The position numbers and the translations under genes are program-made. Below are positions 1 to 9,366 of a stretch of DNA of 22,558 nucleotides, in pieces; position 1 is the first letter of the stretch, and the number at the start of each line of letters is the position of its first letter. The notes under the pieces were generated by a model, which had not been told where the DNA came from, ran no database searches, and worked only from the letters and a program-made list of their open reading frames with translations. The stretch lies in NCBI GenBank assembly GCA_020650975.1, contig JAIPMN010006694.1:2065-24622 (forward strand). The letters run 5' to 3'. Source of the stretch: Apostichopus californicus (Eukaryota; Echinodermata; Holothuroidea; Aspidochirotida; Stichopodidae).

Positions 1-29
1 CCGCAGGACTAACTCCCCCCCCCCCCCCC
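1..29. repeat. Poly-C tract at the left edge
   Basis: A run of 15 C residues at 15-29 follows a short non-repetitive start. It is one of roughly ten C or G homopolymers of about 10 bases or more in the window. Length is likely unreliable in any assembly. Confidence 0.9.
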
Positions 30-548
30 GATATATGCATGGATACTGTTTAAAAGGGAAATGACCCTGTTGTGATGTTTACTTCCTATTAATGGTGCAT
101 GAATTAGTTTAATAGAGGATATACCATCGGATGAAGGTCTCTGCTATACTACTTACCCGACTGCTAGATACTTCCTTCAAAAACTCTTCACCTAGTAGTA
201 CTATATCCTATTTCTTTCCATCTAAGTATCCACTACGCCAAAAAAATCTAAAAGTCGTACCCTATCACGCGTAAACCGAGCTACGGTATCAACAATCGCC
301 AAATTTATCTCCTTGGGTTACCGTATATTATACCAAAACTAGGAGAGGTAAAGTATCAGATTCCACACAAAAATAATTCTATTAGCTACAGTACTAAAGT
401 GGTATATAGTTTTTGACCTTTAACTGTTGAGCAGCTGCTCCAGTTTGAGTCCAAGGACCCTCCCTTTCCCCCCTCTTCCCCCCCCCCCACTTTTTTTTCT
501 TTTTTGGCCATTCATTTTATCATAATTTCTTATCTACCACGTTCTAAT

Positions 549-617
549 GTGTAGTTAGGTAGATGGGAAAGTGCAGATGTGGAGTGGGAGACAGGTAAGC
601 GAGGAGTGAAGTAAATT
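549..617 (+). repeat. R1 dispersed repeat, copy 1 (3' part)
   Basis: This is the 3' part of a repeat seen seven times here. The recognisable core is GGAGACAGGTAAGCGAGGAG followed by a GAAGTAAAT-like end. The CAG|GTAAGC splice-donor-like junction falls at 594/595. It runs directly into the GTAT microsatellite, suggesting that the microsatellite grew from the repeat end. Identity of the family is unknown to me. Confidence 0.7.
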
Positions 618-690
618 GTATGTATGTATGTATGTATGTATGTATGTATGTATGTATGTATGTATGTATGTATGTATGTATGTATGTATA
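618..690. repeat. (GTAT)n microsatellite
   Basis: About 18 uninterrupted tetranucleotide units. Read on the minus strand it gives open frames of repeated Tyr-Ile-His-Thr, which are not genes. Confidence 0.97.
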
Positions 691-784
691 TGTGATCTTC
701 CCGCAAGCAGGAACTCGCTAAAGAAGCCATGAAGGCTTATAGACTCGCAAGCTGACCGAAGCCAATCTCTCGGCACACATCCAT

Positions 785-835
785 TTATTCAATTCAATTT
801 CAATTCAATTCAATTTCAATTCAATTCAAATTCAA
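785..835. repeat. (TTCAA)n pentanucleotide microsatellite
   Basis: Repeated ATTCA/TTCAA units with occasional extra T or A, ending in a short TA run. It lies about 100 bp from the GTAT array. Confidence 0.9.
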
Positions 836-1797
836 TATATATACAATGGTGGCTTTTCTAAAGTAAATCGTACTGGCTAGATTCTACCCTGATAAGAACA
901 GAATGTTTATAAAGAAACTGTACGTTTGTAAACAATACAAGAATTCCAAATTTGCTACAATTTAGGCTATTTTCCTTAAAATATTCATTTCCAGGGACCT
1001 AAAATGTTATCTCAGACTCCTTGAGTTTTTATAGAGCTCAATGTTAGAATATGAAACTGGAATGTCCACAGAAGTCACATTCAATGAACTATACAGTCAA
1101 GTATCCATTTTATGAGATTTTATAAGATACTAATTACTTAAATATTGTCACAAAGGCTGATTTAGAGGTCACCAGGTATTGACCCATAATATGCTAGGGT
1201 GATTGGAAATATGCTAGAGAATATCACACAAATTACACAATGGTCACTTTTAATACCAATATACATGTGCAACAAGCATTGTCAAAGTCTATGAAGTATG
1301 AAGCATGTACAGTAAATCCATGCACATACCTTCAATGTTCATAGTAAACTTGTTTGAGGATATAAGGAAATTTACAAAACCTCCAATAAAATGAATAAAT
1401 GCAGCACTTTTTCAATACTTTTACCACTTTTTTAAAGGTGTGCTAAAAACCTGGATTACCTAACACATTAGTTACCGTTAAAACATCAATTTTCTAAGGA
1501 AACGATATTACGACATTCTGAATATTGACCATACCATTTGCATGGCAGGACAAGATACTACCTTGCAAATGCCATTATTTTGTTGTTTACAATGACTGGC
1601 TTCATAAATGATAATTTCAGCAGATTGCCATCTGTTTTTAAATGCAGATGAGTAAACAAACTATCACATCGTAAATGATATCTCAAGACCGTATGTATTA
1701 TGAGTACTTATTAGGGAAAATATGCCCAGTCATTAAGTCAACATCATTAACATGACAACGAATCGATGAGGAAATGGACTCTGCTCCGTTCTCAGGA
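836..1797. other. AT-rich non-coding stretch, no feature found
   Basis: I see no coding frame, RNA gene or clear repeat here. If the gene call at 21231-21270 is right, this is deep intronic sequence. Confidence 0.6.
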
Positions 1798-2070
1798 TGA
1801 ACTCGTTCTCGAGGTCTCACGAACGGACGGTGCACCGTAGAAAACTTCTTTATAATTGGTAAACAAATTAGTTATTAGTTGCTTAAAGTGAACTCATTCT
1901 TGAGGTCTCACGAACGAACGGTGCACCGTAGAAAACTTCTTTAGAACTTGGTAAACAAATTAGTTATTAGTTGCTTAAAATGAACTCATTCTTAAAGGTC
2001 TCACGAACGAACAGTGCACCGTAGAAAACTTCTTTCGTTGGTAAACAAATTAGTTATTAGTTGCTTAAAA
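1798..2070. repeat. Three-unit 91-bp tandem repeat
   Basis: Three head-to-tail units start at 1798, 1889 and 1981 (91, 92 and 90 bp). They differ at only a few positions and by small indels next to the CTTCTTT stretch, so the amplification is recent. Units 1 and 2 carry a perfect 10-bp palindrome, CGGTGCACCG, changed to CAGTGCACCG in unit 3. Each unit ends TTATTAGTTGCTTAAA. No coding frame is maintained across units. Confidence 0.95.
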
Positions 2071-2580
2071 TGACTGACATTCAAATTTCCAGCTGGGTTT
2101 ATATTTTAATAACAGATAGAGATGACCTGCAAACAGCAAAAGGTGTCCCTCCCCCAAAATACCAATTGAGATTATTGTAAACGTTAGCACAAAGAATGTA
2201 TACAACGGGGGGTGGGGTAGGGTGGGGAGGTTCCCAGTGGTGGACTTGCTGGCCGAATCGGGCCTGGGAAAGATTTCATATCTGACCCGCCAAAGATGGA
2301 CAAGTTTACAACCTTGCATTAATCAATGGGATGCAGTGCTAAAGGTCTTAGGTACCATTATGAGTACTCTACCTATCTTCCCCCCCCCCCAACCCCTGCA
2401 CATTCCTCAACCTAGGTAAAGGTTATAGTGAGATTTTGCACTCTGTCTAGTCAGGACTTTGCTTTGACTTAAAATTATTCTCTGGTCCTTGTGAATAATA
2501 AATTGAGAAGCCCTGCTATTTACCTACATAGGTGGTTCAGTGACTTTAAGTTTGACAAGAGTGTGACCTTCATGTGTGAG
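2071..2580. other. Non-coding stretch with G/C-rich homopolymer patches
   Basis: It holds a G-rich patch near 2206-2230 and a C run near 2380-2390. Short open frames on both strands overlap each other and show no recognisable domain. Confidence 0.5.
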
Positions 2581-2587
2581 TCATTAG

Positions 2588-2676
2588 TGGTGCAATGCTA
2601 GGATGTTAAACACTATTACAGAAGAGTGCATATGTCATGGGGAGACAGGTACAACATGTACATGAAGTAAAGGTAT
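2588..2676 (+). repeat. R1 dispersed repeat, copy 2 (diverged)
   Basis: Only the core ATGGGGAGACAGGTA and the downstream GAAGTAAAGG are clearly shared with the other copies. The donor-like CAG|GT is kept at 2648/2649 but the following bases differ (ACAACA). The left end is uncertain. Confidence 0.45.
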
Positions 2677-2725
2677 ACTACACAATATTAATAAAGGACT
2701 TAATTAATCATGAATATTCCGAAAC

Positions 2726-2762
2726 TTACTGGAAGAGTTAATAGTATTCCTACTTCCAGTAA
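2726..2762. repeat. Perfect 10-bp inverted repeat
   Basis: TTACTGGAAG at 2726-2735 is matched exactly by CTTCCAGTAA at 2753-2762, with a 17-base AT-rich loop. The stem is too short for a typical microRNA precursor. It sits just upstream of the R1 copy 3 homology and may belong to that repeat. Confidence 0.8.
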
Positions 2763-2764
2763 AT

Positions 2765-3005
2765 ACCAATCAATTATATGGATCCTAGGAAACGGTTCCG
2801 ATCTAATTAACAGATAATTAAATCCACACAAAATATAAATGAAGTAGACACTTTAGGTGGTAGAATGAGAAGGAAGGGCATTGACCGGAGGGGTCCGGTC
2901 ATAGAGGGCACACAGTGTTAATAAAATACCAGTTCATTTCTAGACACGGTAGAATGAGTGCTGAGGTTGTGGGGAGACAGGTAAGCGAGGATCAAAGTGA
3001 ATCTA
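2765..3005 (+). repeat. R1 dispersed repeat, copy 3 (most complete)
   Basis: This copy and the one at 10595-11205 align through a GATCC-containing left part, a GACACTTT block, the AATGAGAAGG block, a hairpin (GACCGGAGGGGTCCGGTC at 2883-2900), CATTTCTAGACACGGTA and the GGAGACAGGTAAGCGAGG core. The hairpin has 7-bp arms and a GGGG loop. CTAG at 2940-2943 followed 37 bases later by CAG|GTAAGC (2980/2981) resembles a small exon with acceptor and donor. No reverse transcriptase or transposase is visible and the family is not known to me. Confidence 0.8.
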
Positions 3006-4841
3006 CCGTAGCCTCTACATGTTCTTAGCACTACAGCATCTATACAACTGGTATTCAAAAGTGGGCCAACCAACAAATTTTGGAGGATCACTCAAATAAA
3101 ATTGGATGAAAAAGAAAAATTGCTAATATTAGTAGCGGAAGAAAGTCTATGAAAAAGATCTTGAACATTAATTAATTCAAAAGTTTGCAGCAAAAATATA
3201 TCCCATTTTGCAAACCAAACCTTGAAGCCCCCTCAACATATATTTTCAAAATATTCTCAAAGGCGAGAGGGATACTTACTCCCCAATACCCCTTACCCCA
3301 GACACATTCTCCGCCACTAAATCCACGCTAAGATAATAACTTTAGGTGAAAATTGGGGTCAGGGAGGGGTGGGGTGGGGGGGATTTGGATACCTGGCAGG
3401 TAATGTACACAATAATTGACTGTTGAAGTCCCTTTAGTGGTTGCAACATGCCATTTGTCTTGGGGGGGGGGGGGTTTGGCTATAAATATACATGTAGTAC
3501 TGTAGTATGTGTTGAATTACATAACTGATTTGTACCAACAATTACATTCTACAGCTCTATCTCACAGTACCTACGAGTGTGCCCTAAAGGTATCTGATTT
3601 AACCATTTAACTTGGTTTTTAACCATATTAGTTTTAACCATGAAGATCAATTTTAATGTTAAACCCAGGCTCAAACTTTCATATAAAACAATAACCAACA
3701 AATGAAGAAGAAATAAAAAAAGAAAGAAATACAAAACAGAGAAGAAGAAGTAAAGCAAGTCCAGTTATTGACATTACCTGCATATTCCTGTGGTATCAAT
3801 TTCCAATGGAGTATTTAGCAAAGATTTAAATTTAAAATCCAGACTTCCATGGCCGATAAATTCCAACGGCTTGGAAATTAAAAGTAAACGATAATCGCTA
3901 ACACTGAGCTACTGTACCTCTGATCCACATAAAAATCTTGACTGGAACTTTCATTTTAAACTAGGTTGTACCTCCCTCTCCCTCACAGACCCCCTATGAC
4001 ATGGACCCAAACTGTCCTATCATCCTTATCATCCTCCTCTTACTCTTCCCATAGAAACCAAACACACAACAGACATCCTACTCATTCATGACTGAATCGA
4101 GGAAATATTTTTTCAGACAGCGTCACCGGTGGTCGTGACTCCCATACATCATGACAGTTCTTCAGAAGTGAAAGATGTAGAATGAAAATAACAATCATAA
4201 TAATAAAAACAATAATACAAAACTCAACAACATGAACTCACTTTTTTGGGCTCCTTCTACACTTTTTTTTTTTTCTCCCACTGACTATAAAAAAAAAACA
4301 ACCAGAAACCAATTATTAATTCCTGTAAATCTTCCTCCACACAGCATTCATCGAGCACCACACAGACGGACTGACTGACTGACTGACAGAGCGACCGAGA
4401 GAAGGAAAAAAATCTGTATATATCCGTCCAGGCTGCCTTGTGGCTTAGAAATAATCAAGTAGGTATATAATCCAACAAAAAAAACCCTGGTGAACAGCAG
4501 AGATAGGAAAGCGAGATTGACCCCATCAGAACTGCAGTATATAATGAAAAGCTCACACTCTCACTCTAATGTCTAGTTTAGTACTGTCATATATACACAC
4601 AAAATTCACTGCCAGTCTCACACACACAAAAAATCACACACACACAAAACTCAACTGGCACACTGTACAATGCAATATATGACTCAGCCCACTCAATATA
4701 CAACTGACCTTACATTACTCTGTTGCTTCCAGGAACTCTTCAACATTTGATATTCCTGAGAGGGATGTGCATTCTGTTGTTAAAGCAGTATTAGGGACTA
4801 TATCTTGACTGACAAGAAAATCACTATATATAATAAGGCAT
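3006..4841. other. Non-coding stretch with simple repeats
   Basis: No gene found. It holds G-rich runs at about 3360-3382 and 3462-3474, an AAG/AAAG-rich patch near 3700-3750, T and A runs near 4260-4300, a (GACT)n run at 4368-4387 and CT/CA-rich repeats near 4555-4650. The minus-strand frame near 3549-3758 is driven by the AAG-rich patch and is not convincing. Confidence 0.6.
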
Positions 4842-4955
4842 ACAACACTGATCAAATCAAAATATCGTCACATAAATATTAAGTTCCTTTAAAGATGATC
4901 TAGCTTTTACATGGCTATATGAGGCAGACACAACACTGACCAAACCAAATATCAT

Positions 4956-5085
4956 TTTTGTCATTTTAGCCTTTGAAGAAGATCCTGCTAGGATTCGAAA
5001 CATCAGGCCAACTTACTTTTACACATTCTCTTACACAGGCTCTCTAGTGGATAAGCAGTTTGCTAACAGTTTTTTTATTTTATTT
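4956..5085 (+). mobile_element. 130-bp insertion with 15-bp target duplication, Penelope/retrozyme-like
   Basis: CAAACCAAATATCAT occurs exactly at 4941-4955 and again at 5086-5100. Removing the 130 bp between them restores a continuous tandem unit, so this is a real insertion with a 15-bp target-site duplication. The insert has no coding frame. It carries a hammerhead-ribozyme-like motif (4969-5009) and ends in a T-rich tail. Hammerhead motifs are known in Penelope-like retroelements, which supports a truncated or non-autonomous member. The duplication is observed; the class is inferred. Confidence 0.8.
4969..5009 (+). ncRNA. Degenerate hammerhead-ribozyme-like motif, copy A
   Basis: Elements appear in hammerhead order: a stem I strand GCCT (4969-4972), TTGAAGA where CTGATGA is expected (4973-4979), a stem II hairpin GATCC-TGCTA-GGATT (4981-4995), GAAAC (4997-5001), ATC as the NUH cleavage triplet (5002-5004), and AGGC pairing back to GCCT. 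Stem III is minimal, as in Penelope-type hammerheads. C3 and U7-region changes in the conserved box make catalysis unlikely in this copy. Confidence 0.55.
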
Positions 5086-5210
5086 CAAACCAAATATCAT
5101 CATATAAATATATGCTCCTTTAAAGTTTTATAGTCGCGGTTTCATCTAGTTTTACACCAGAAAAGAAATGGACACAACATTGACTGAATCAAATATCATC
5201 AACAATTTAC

Positions 5211-6110
5211 TTTTAACTATCGACAATTAATTTTTTTACCAGAACTACAAAAAAAAACTTAGAAACAAGTCATGCACATATACTGTGAGTTATAGACTAA
5301 GTTCTGCTTTAACTTTGGACAGCTATATTAAAACAGCAGACACTATCGCCAAGCAGAGTCACAGGCAAATTGTTATCCTCTTTTCACCATGGCAACTATT
5401 ATAACTGCTTGGTCAAACACTGTGTCGGCATTTACCAAACTGTACTTTAAAACTCACCACACTCTGTTCGAAAGTCATGTTATTCAGTCTTCCATACAAG
5501 CCTTTCTATTTTATTCCTATTTTTTTCCCCCTATCTTTCTCTTTTCCAATGTCATCATACTCTAAAGTAATTTATTTCGTTTTTGTTTCGATAGTCTTCG
5601 AAAAATTTCCAGGGGAATAATCGACGAAATTGAAAGTATATATATATATATACAGTAGGCCCAAATACAACAGGTTCTATAGCATAGTAAAACGACCTTT
5701 TAACTTCCCCTTCGGAGAAAGTCAGAATTTGTATCACCCTGAGTGACTAATAACATTTTCCAGAAAAAACAAAGTCATGAAGAATGCCATCTAAAATATC
5801 ACAAACAGGTAAACCACTAACTGTGGTATTCGGAATGACCTCTACTTCTTTTACTAGGGCCAATACGATGACACAAAGTATGTTAGATATGCCAAACTGG
5901 CCAGAAATACTTTACAAAAAAATAAAACTATTAAAAAACAATTGCTGATGTTTTGAAAGCAGATCTATGCTGTTGATCTAAATACAAACGGTATGCACTG
6001 ATTCCCAAAACAGTATAACAAATTCAGCTAGGGTAGTAGTAAAATGAAACATAACTTGCTTGATTATTAATCACATTCTAAGCTTTGGAAAATGACCAGT
6101 AGATTTGGAA
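5211..6110. other. AT-rich non-coding stretch
   Basis: No gene found. A (TA)n run lies at 5636-5652. The 60-residue minus-strand frame at 5555-5737 crosses that microsatellite and has no recognisable domain. Confidence 0.55.
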
Positions 6111-6114
6111 GGAA

Positions 6115-6217
6115 AACTGGATACTGAGGTCATGGGGTCAGCTGTGGCTGCAGTGAAAACTAGGATAGTGTGTTAGTGTAGTAGGAGACAGGTAAGAGAG
6201 GAGTGAAGTAAATACCA
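6115..6217 (+). repeat. R1 dispersed repeat, copy 4
   Basis: The core GGAGACAGGTAAGAGAGGAG and the GAAGTAAAT end match copy 1 best. A TACTGAGGTCATGGGG stretch upstream may be the counterpart of the GTGCTGAGGTTGTGGGG block. The donor-like junction CAG|GTAAGA is at 6191/6192. Confidence 0.65.
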
Positions 6218-6391
6218 TGGTTACCAATGGTTGTGGATGAGGGAGATTGAATTGTGTTACGGTATAGTATCTGCCTGTATAATTGATACATTAAAGAGCT
6301 AACAGTTTGACAAAGACGCTATCAACCCATACCATTCCTGTGCTTTCAAGTGAGAATTTGAAATATTCCTTAACAAAACTACCATGTAGCA

Positions 6392-6701
6392 CAGGCACGT
6401 AGCAAGGAATTTACCAAGGGAGGGGCGAAAATGTAGGCAAACTATCAGAGCCGTAGATTCGGCATTGCAAACTATCTAAGCGTAGCGCCACCATGGTTGG
6501 CGCGAAGCGTACAAGAAAATTTTGGCTGAAAATGCCTCCCAGATTGCTGGAAATGGCACTTCCCAGGCCTTGTAAGTTGCATCTTAGCATTTTTTCTTTT
6601 GAAATTACTAGCGATATCATAAAAACATTAAAAAAAATTTAAAAATATGCTTAAGGGGGGTGGCTGCCCCCTTTGCCCCCCCCCCCTTGGTTACGCGCCT
6701 G
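6392..6701 (+). mobile_element. hAT-type MITE (310 bp), copy X
   Basis: The ends are inverted: CAGGCACGTAGCAAGG on the left and the complement of CAGGCGCGTAACCAAGG on the right. A perfect 8-bp direct repeat, ATGTAGCA, flanks the element (6384-6391 and 6702-6709). An 8-bp duplication and CAGG-type ends are characteristic of the hAT superfamily. It encodes no transposase, so it is non-autonomous. Subterminal G and C runs lie near the right end. Positions 6471-6555 share an 85-bp segment with the second MITE, including the near-palindrome GCGCCACCATGGTTGGCGC. Short minus-strand frames inside are not genes. Confidence 0.9.
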
Positions 6702-6709
6702 ATGTAGCA

Positions 6710-7084
6710 TATAGGATAGCAATCATCTTGAAATCATTTGTTAACTCAGTACGCCAGATTATGGCACACAGTTTTAGTATATGATACAAGTCATGTCATT
6801 GTGCAAATTATGCCCTCACCGAAGTCAATCAGGAAACATGGTTTGGGTGACCTCTAGACAGAGTCCGGTATATTTGTGTGTGCATATATTTCCAACTCAT
6901 TACGTTTTCAATTATATGTAATAATGTTAATCATTAGACACCAAAACTTCTTTCACTGTTGTTTGTGTAAAGTATGCCACAAACAAGACTTAACACCTCA
7001 GAATCAGAGATCAAAGAATCAGAATCAAGGAACGAAGTTAATTCAGAAGTTACAGATTTAAACGATTGGACAGGATACAAATGC
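6710..7084. other. Short non-coding stretch
   Basis: Nothing recognised. A 61-codon plus-strand frame at 6876-7061 has a low-complexity Asn/Gln/Lys-rich end and no domain. Confidence 0.5.
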
Positions 7085-7255
7085 TATACACGAAGATGCT
7101 TCTAGAACTTTGGCTGGCAAAATGAGGAGGGACAATCAGTGACCAAGTCTCTGCGGGCATACGCTGCTAGACAGGTTACCAGATAGTCTAGACACCCAGA
7201 GCGAGAGTGCTGAGGTAATGGGGAGACAGGTAAATGAGGAAGCAAAGTCAATTCA
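7085..7255 (+). repeat. R1 dispersed repeat, copy 5
   Basis: It shares with copies 3 and 6 the ACTTTGGxTxGxxAAATGAGxAGG block, a GTGACCA-like stretch, TCTAGACACCCAGAG and GTGCTGAGGTAATGGGGAGACAGG. The hairpin seen in copy 3 has decayed. CAG|GTAAAT lies at 7229/7230. Confidence 0.7.
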
Positions 7256-7448
7256 AAATGTTTGTACTAAAATGGCAAAACAATGTGAGAAGAGAATTTT
7301 AGGTATTTGTGGCTTTTGTGTCACTAATGCATCGGCTTCAAAAACAGCAAAAACTATATCCAGGTATCAACATCTTCAAACCTAATAGGCCTATACGTGT
7401 GATTTATAATGATTTCAAAGTTATCTTGTCTGTAGATACAGCAGGGGA

Positions 7449-7916
7449 CAGTGGCGGAGCGTCCATACAGTTAGGGGGCGAATGCCCCCCCCCCCCCGGG
7501 GGCGAATGCCCCCCCCCCCCCTGACAGACTCAAATGGACTGCTGGCGCCCTTTTCAGCTTTTTACCACTTTTTACTTATTCGTGATTATTGACTTTATTA
7601 TTGCACTCTCATCTACTTATTGACTTTTGTCACATTTTGTTGGTGTAATTTTCTGACAAAATGCTCTAAAGGCGGTCTTGTGATAAAGGGCATGCACTTT
7701 CATCACCCATATAAACTTCAGAGTTGTCACAAATGGCGATGACACCTATTTATTCTTCGTTTATCGGCATTTCCAGCGATCTAAGGAGTATCTTGACTCA
7801 AAAAATTTCTGTACGCTCCGCGCCAACCTATGGTGGCGCTCCGCTTAGATAGTGTCGAAAGCGCCTCTACAGAACATTCTCGCCCCCTCTGACCAATACC
7901 CCTAGCTCCGCCACTG
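7449..7916 (-). mobile_element. hAT-type MITE (468 bp), copy Y
   Basis: Perfect 12-bp terminal inverted repeats, CAGTGGCGGAGC (7449-7460) and GCTCCGCCACTG (7905-7916), are flanked by a perfect 8-bp direct repeat GCAGGGGA (7441-7448 and 7917-7924). This is the hAT signature. No transposase frame is present. Positions 7768-7853 are the reverse complement of the shared segment in copy X. Strand is given by that shared segment. The intact ends and duplication suggest a fairly young insertion. Confidence 0.95.
7474..7521. repeat. Tandem 24-bp G/C hairpin duplication inside the MITE
   Basis: Two adjacent 24-bp units each consist of GGGGGCGAATG plus a 13-base C run. Each can fold as GGGGGC-GAAT-GCCCCC. 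The duplication probably arose by slippage within the hAT MITE. Confidence 0.9.
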
Positions 7917-8052
7917 GCAGGGGAAGGTTGTTAATTGCAGGGACATCAAATTTAGCCGACAGATTCTTCTGTTCAAAGCAGTATCGAAGGCTCTCAGTTT
8001 TTGTCAATTTCATAAACTGTACCGTTGTTCCTATGTACAACAACCATCGTAT

Positions 8053-8404
8053 ATATAATAATAATAATAATAATCATAATAATAAATGAGACTTATATAG
8101 CGCCAAATCAGTAAACAAAAGTCACTGCTCAAGGGGCTTTACAAAGAAAGCAGATTAATTTACAAAAGAACAAGTGAAAAGATGGGGTCTTAAGTAGACT
8201 TTTGAAAGTAGAAAATTTATAGCATGTTCGAATGTGATCTGGTAACTTGTTCCAGAGATAAGAGGCAGAGTATTCGAAGCTTCTGTAACCATAGGTCTTC
8301 AAGCGTGGTTTAGGAACAGTTCAATACAGTTTGTTGGAGGAACGAAGTGTGCGAGTTGGAATATACGGCAAGAGAAGTTGTGAGAGGTACACAGGCCCTT
8401 CCAG
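8053..8404 (-). mobile_element. 5'-truncated non-LTR retrotransposon (LINE) 3' end
   Basis: Read on the minus strand, this is the end of a LINE: the C-terminal part of the reverse-transcriptase ORF (8404 down to 8129), a short 3' UTR with GGCGCTATATAAG, and an (ATT)n tail at about 8090-8056. ORF2 C-termini of the CR1/L2 kind and ATT-rich tails are established for such elements. The 5' part is missing, which is usual for incomplete reverse transcription. No clear target duplication was found. Confidence 0.8.
8129..8404 (-). pseudogene. LINE reverse-transcriptase ORF2 C-terminal remnant
   Basis: In the frame ending at the TGA at 8131-8129, the translation contains YLSQLLLPYIPTRTLRSSNK, then PRLKTYGYRSFEYSA, LWNKLPDHIR and TFKSLLKT. 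This is the familiar tail of CR1/L2-type LINE ORF2 proteins (LWNxLPxxIRxxxSxxxFKxxLKT). One internal TGA falls just before TVPKPRLKT, so it cannot be read through as it stands. Only about 90 residues of a normally ~900-residue protein remain. A different frame gives a 62-residue chance ORF in the same place. Confidence 0.8.
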
Positions 8405-9260
8405 ATGATGAGCACAAAAGGTGAGAAGAAGTAGTTTATATTGAATTCTGTAGCTGTACTATACTGTACTGTACTGTTACTGTACATACTGTAATTCGTT
8501 CATTGTTGCACAAGTTTGTACAGAGATTTTGCCCATCTTCTTGCACCTAGCACAATGTTGCTTTCATTGCAATAATGTATACCACCGGATAAATTATATC
8601 CCTGAACTGTATTCGACACCCACATCTTCTGGTACAACCCAATTAGTGCTCAATATATGCACTAGTTTGTTAGAACATCTGTCACATACATGTGTGTATT
8701 GTTGTAGCCTTAAATAATATCGTATGATATGTACAGTACCCTCGGAAATTTAGCCACCCCGGCGCAGTCCCAACACCATTCAGTGTGCTGGTAAATAGCA
8801 GCATACCCTACCAGCTTGGCAGGCTAAAAATAGACTGTATATTCCTCACAATTTATTTCCTTACACAGCCAGTCAATGTGTTGTGTGTGTGTATCGTTGT
8901 GGTAGTAGTAGTAGTAGTAGCTGGTTATAGACTCCACATTACATTACCAGTTTGATATCTGTATCGCACTACTCACAAATCCTGGCACCTGTTTATGTTT
9001 CATGTGAATTGTAACGGGCCGGCGGAGTGCGTGCCTTGTGGATGTCAAATTCTCTTTGTGAGAGTTTGATTCCATAGTAAATCATGTACATATGTGTATA
9101 TATATACTGTAGATATACTGTATGCATACCTACATGTGAACTTTACACTTGAACAATTTATAATTCCCAGGGTCTCTCCTGCAGTAAGTACATACAGCAG
9201 TAGTCAGTGACAATGTTTACTCCACTATTCCAGTCAGGAGACTGCAATGTATACAACACA
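8405..9260. other. Non-coding stretch rich in CTGTAC words
   Basis: No gene found. A cluster of ACTGTACTGTACTG-type words lies at about 8456-8495, and a (GTA)n run at 8902-8921. Confidence 0.55.
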
Positions 9261-9366
9261 GCAGTACACATCAGTACACATCAGTACACAGCAGTACACT
9301 GCAGTACACTGCAATGCAGTATACAGCAGTACACTGCAATGCAGTACACTGCAGTACACTGCAATG
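9261..9366. repeat. ~10-bp tandem repeat (GCAGTACACT)
   Basis: About ten units of GCAGTACAC[A/T] with GCAATGCAGT variants interspersed. The plus-strand frame over it (Tyr-Thr-Ala-Val-His repeats) is a by-product of the repeat and is not taken as a gene. Confidence 0.92.

Larger units (their letters stand above)
4842..5210. repeat. Degenerate ~90-bp tandem array
   Basis: Units begin ACAACACTGATCAAATC (4842), ACAACACTGACCAAACC (4930) and ACAACATTGACTGAATC (about 5174). Each continues with an AAATATCAT and CATATAAATAT-CTCCTTTAAAG-like block. The second unit is split by the insertion at 4956-5085. Divergence between units is much higher than in the 1798-2070 array, so this array is older. Confidence 0.75.

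Noticed and set aside
530-776. Tyr-Ile-His-Thr repeat proteins
   Set aside because: Read-through of the (GTAT)n microsatellite in two frames.
1798-2070. CRISPR-like array
   Set aside because: Units are 91-bp direct repeats with no spacers, in a eukaryotic context.
2950-2980. let-7-like or microRNA precursor in R1 (TGAGGTTGTGGGG)
   Set aside because: Only a weak seed resemblance and no long stem-loop around it.
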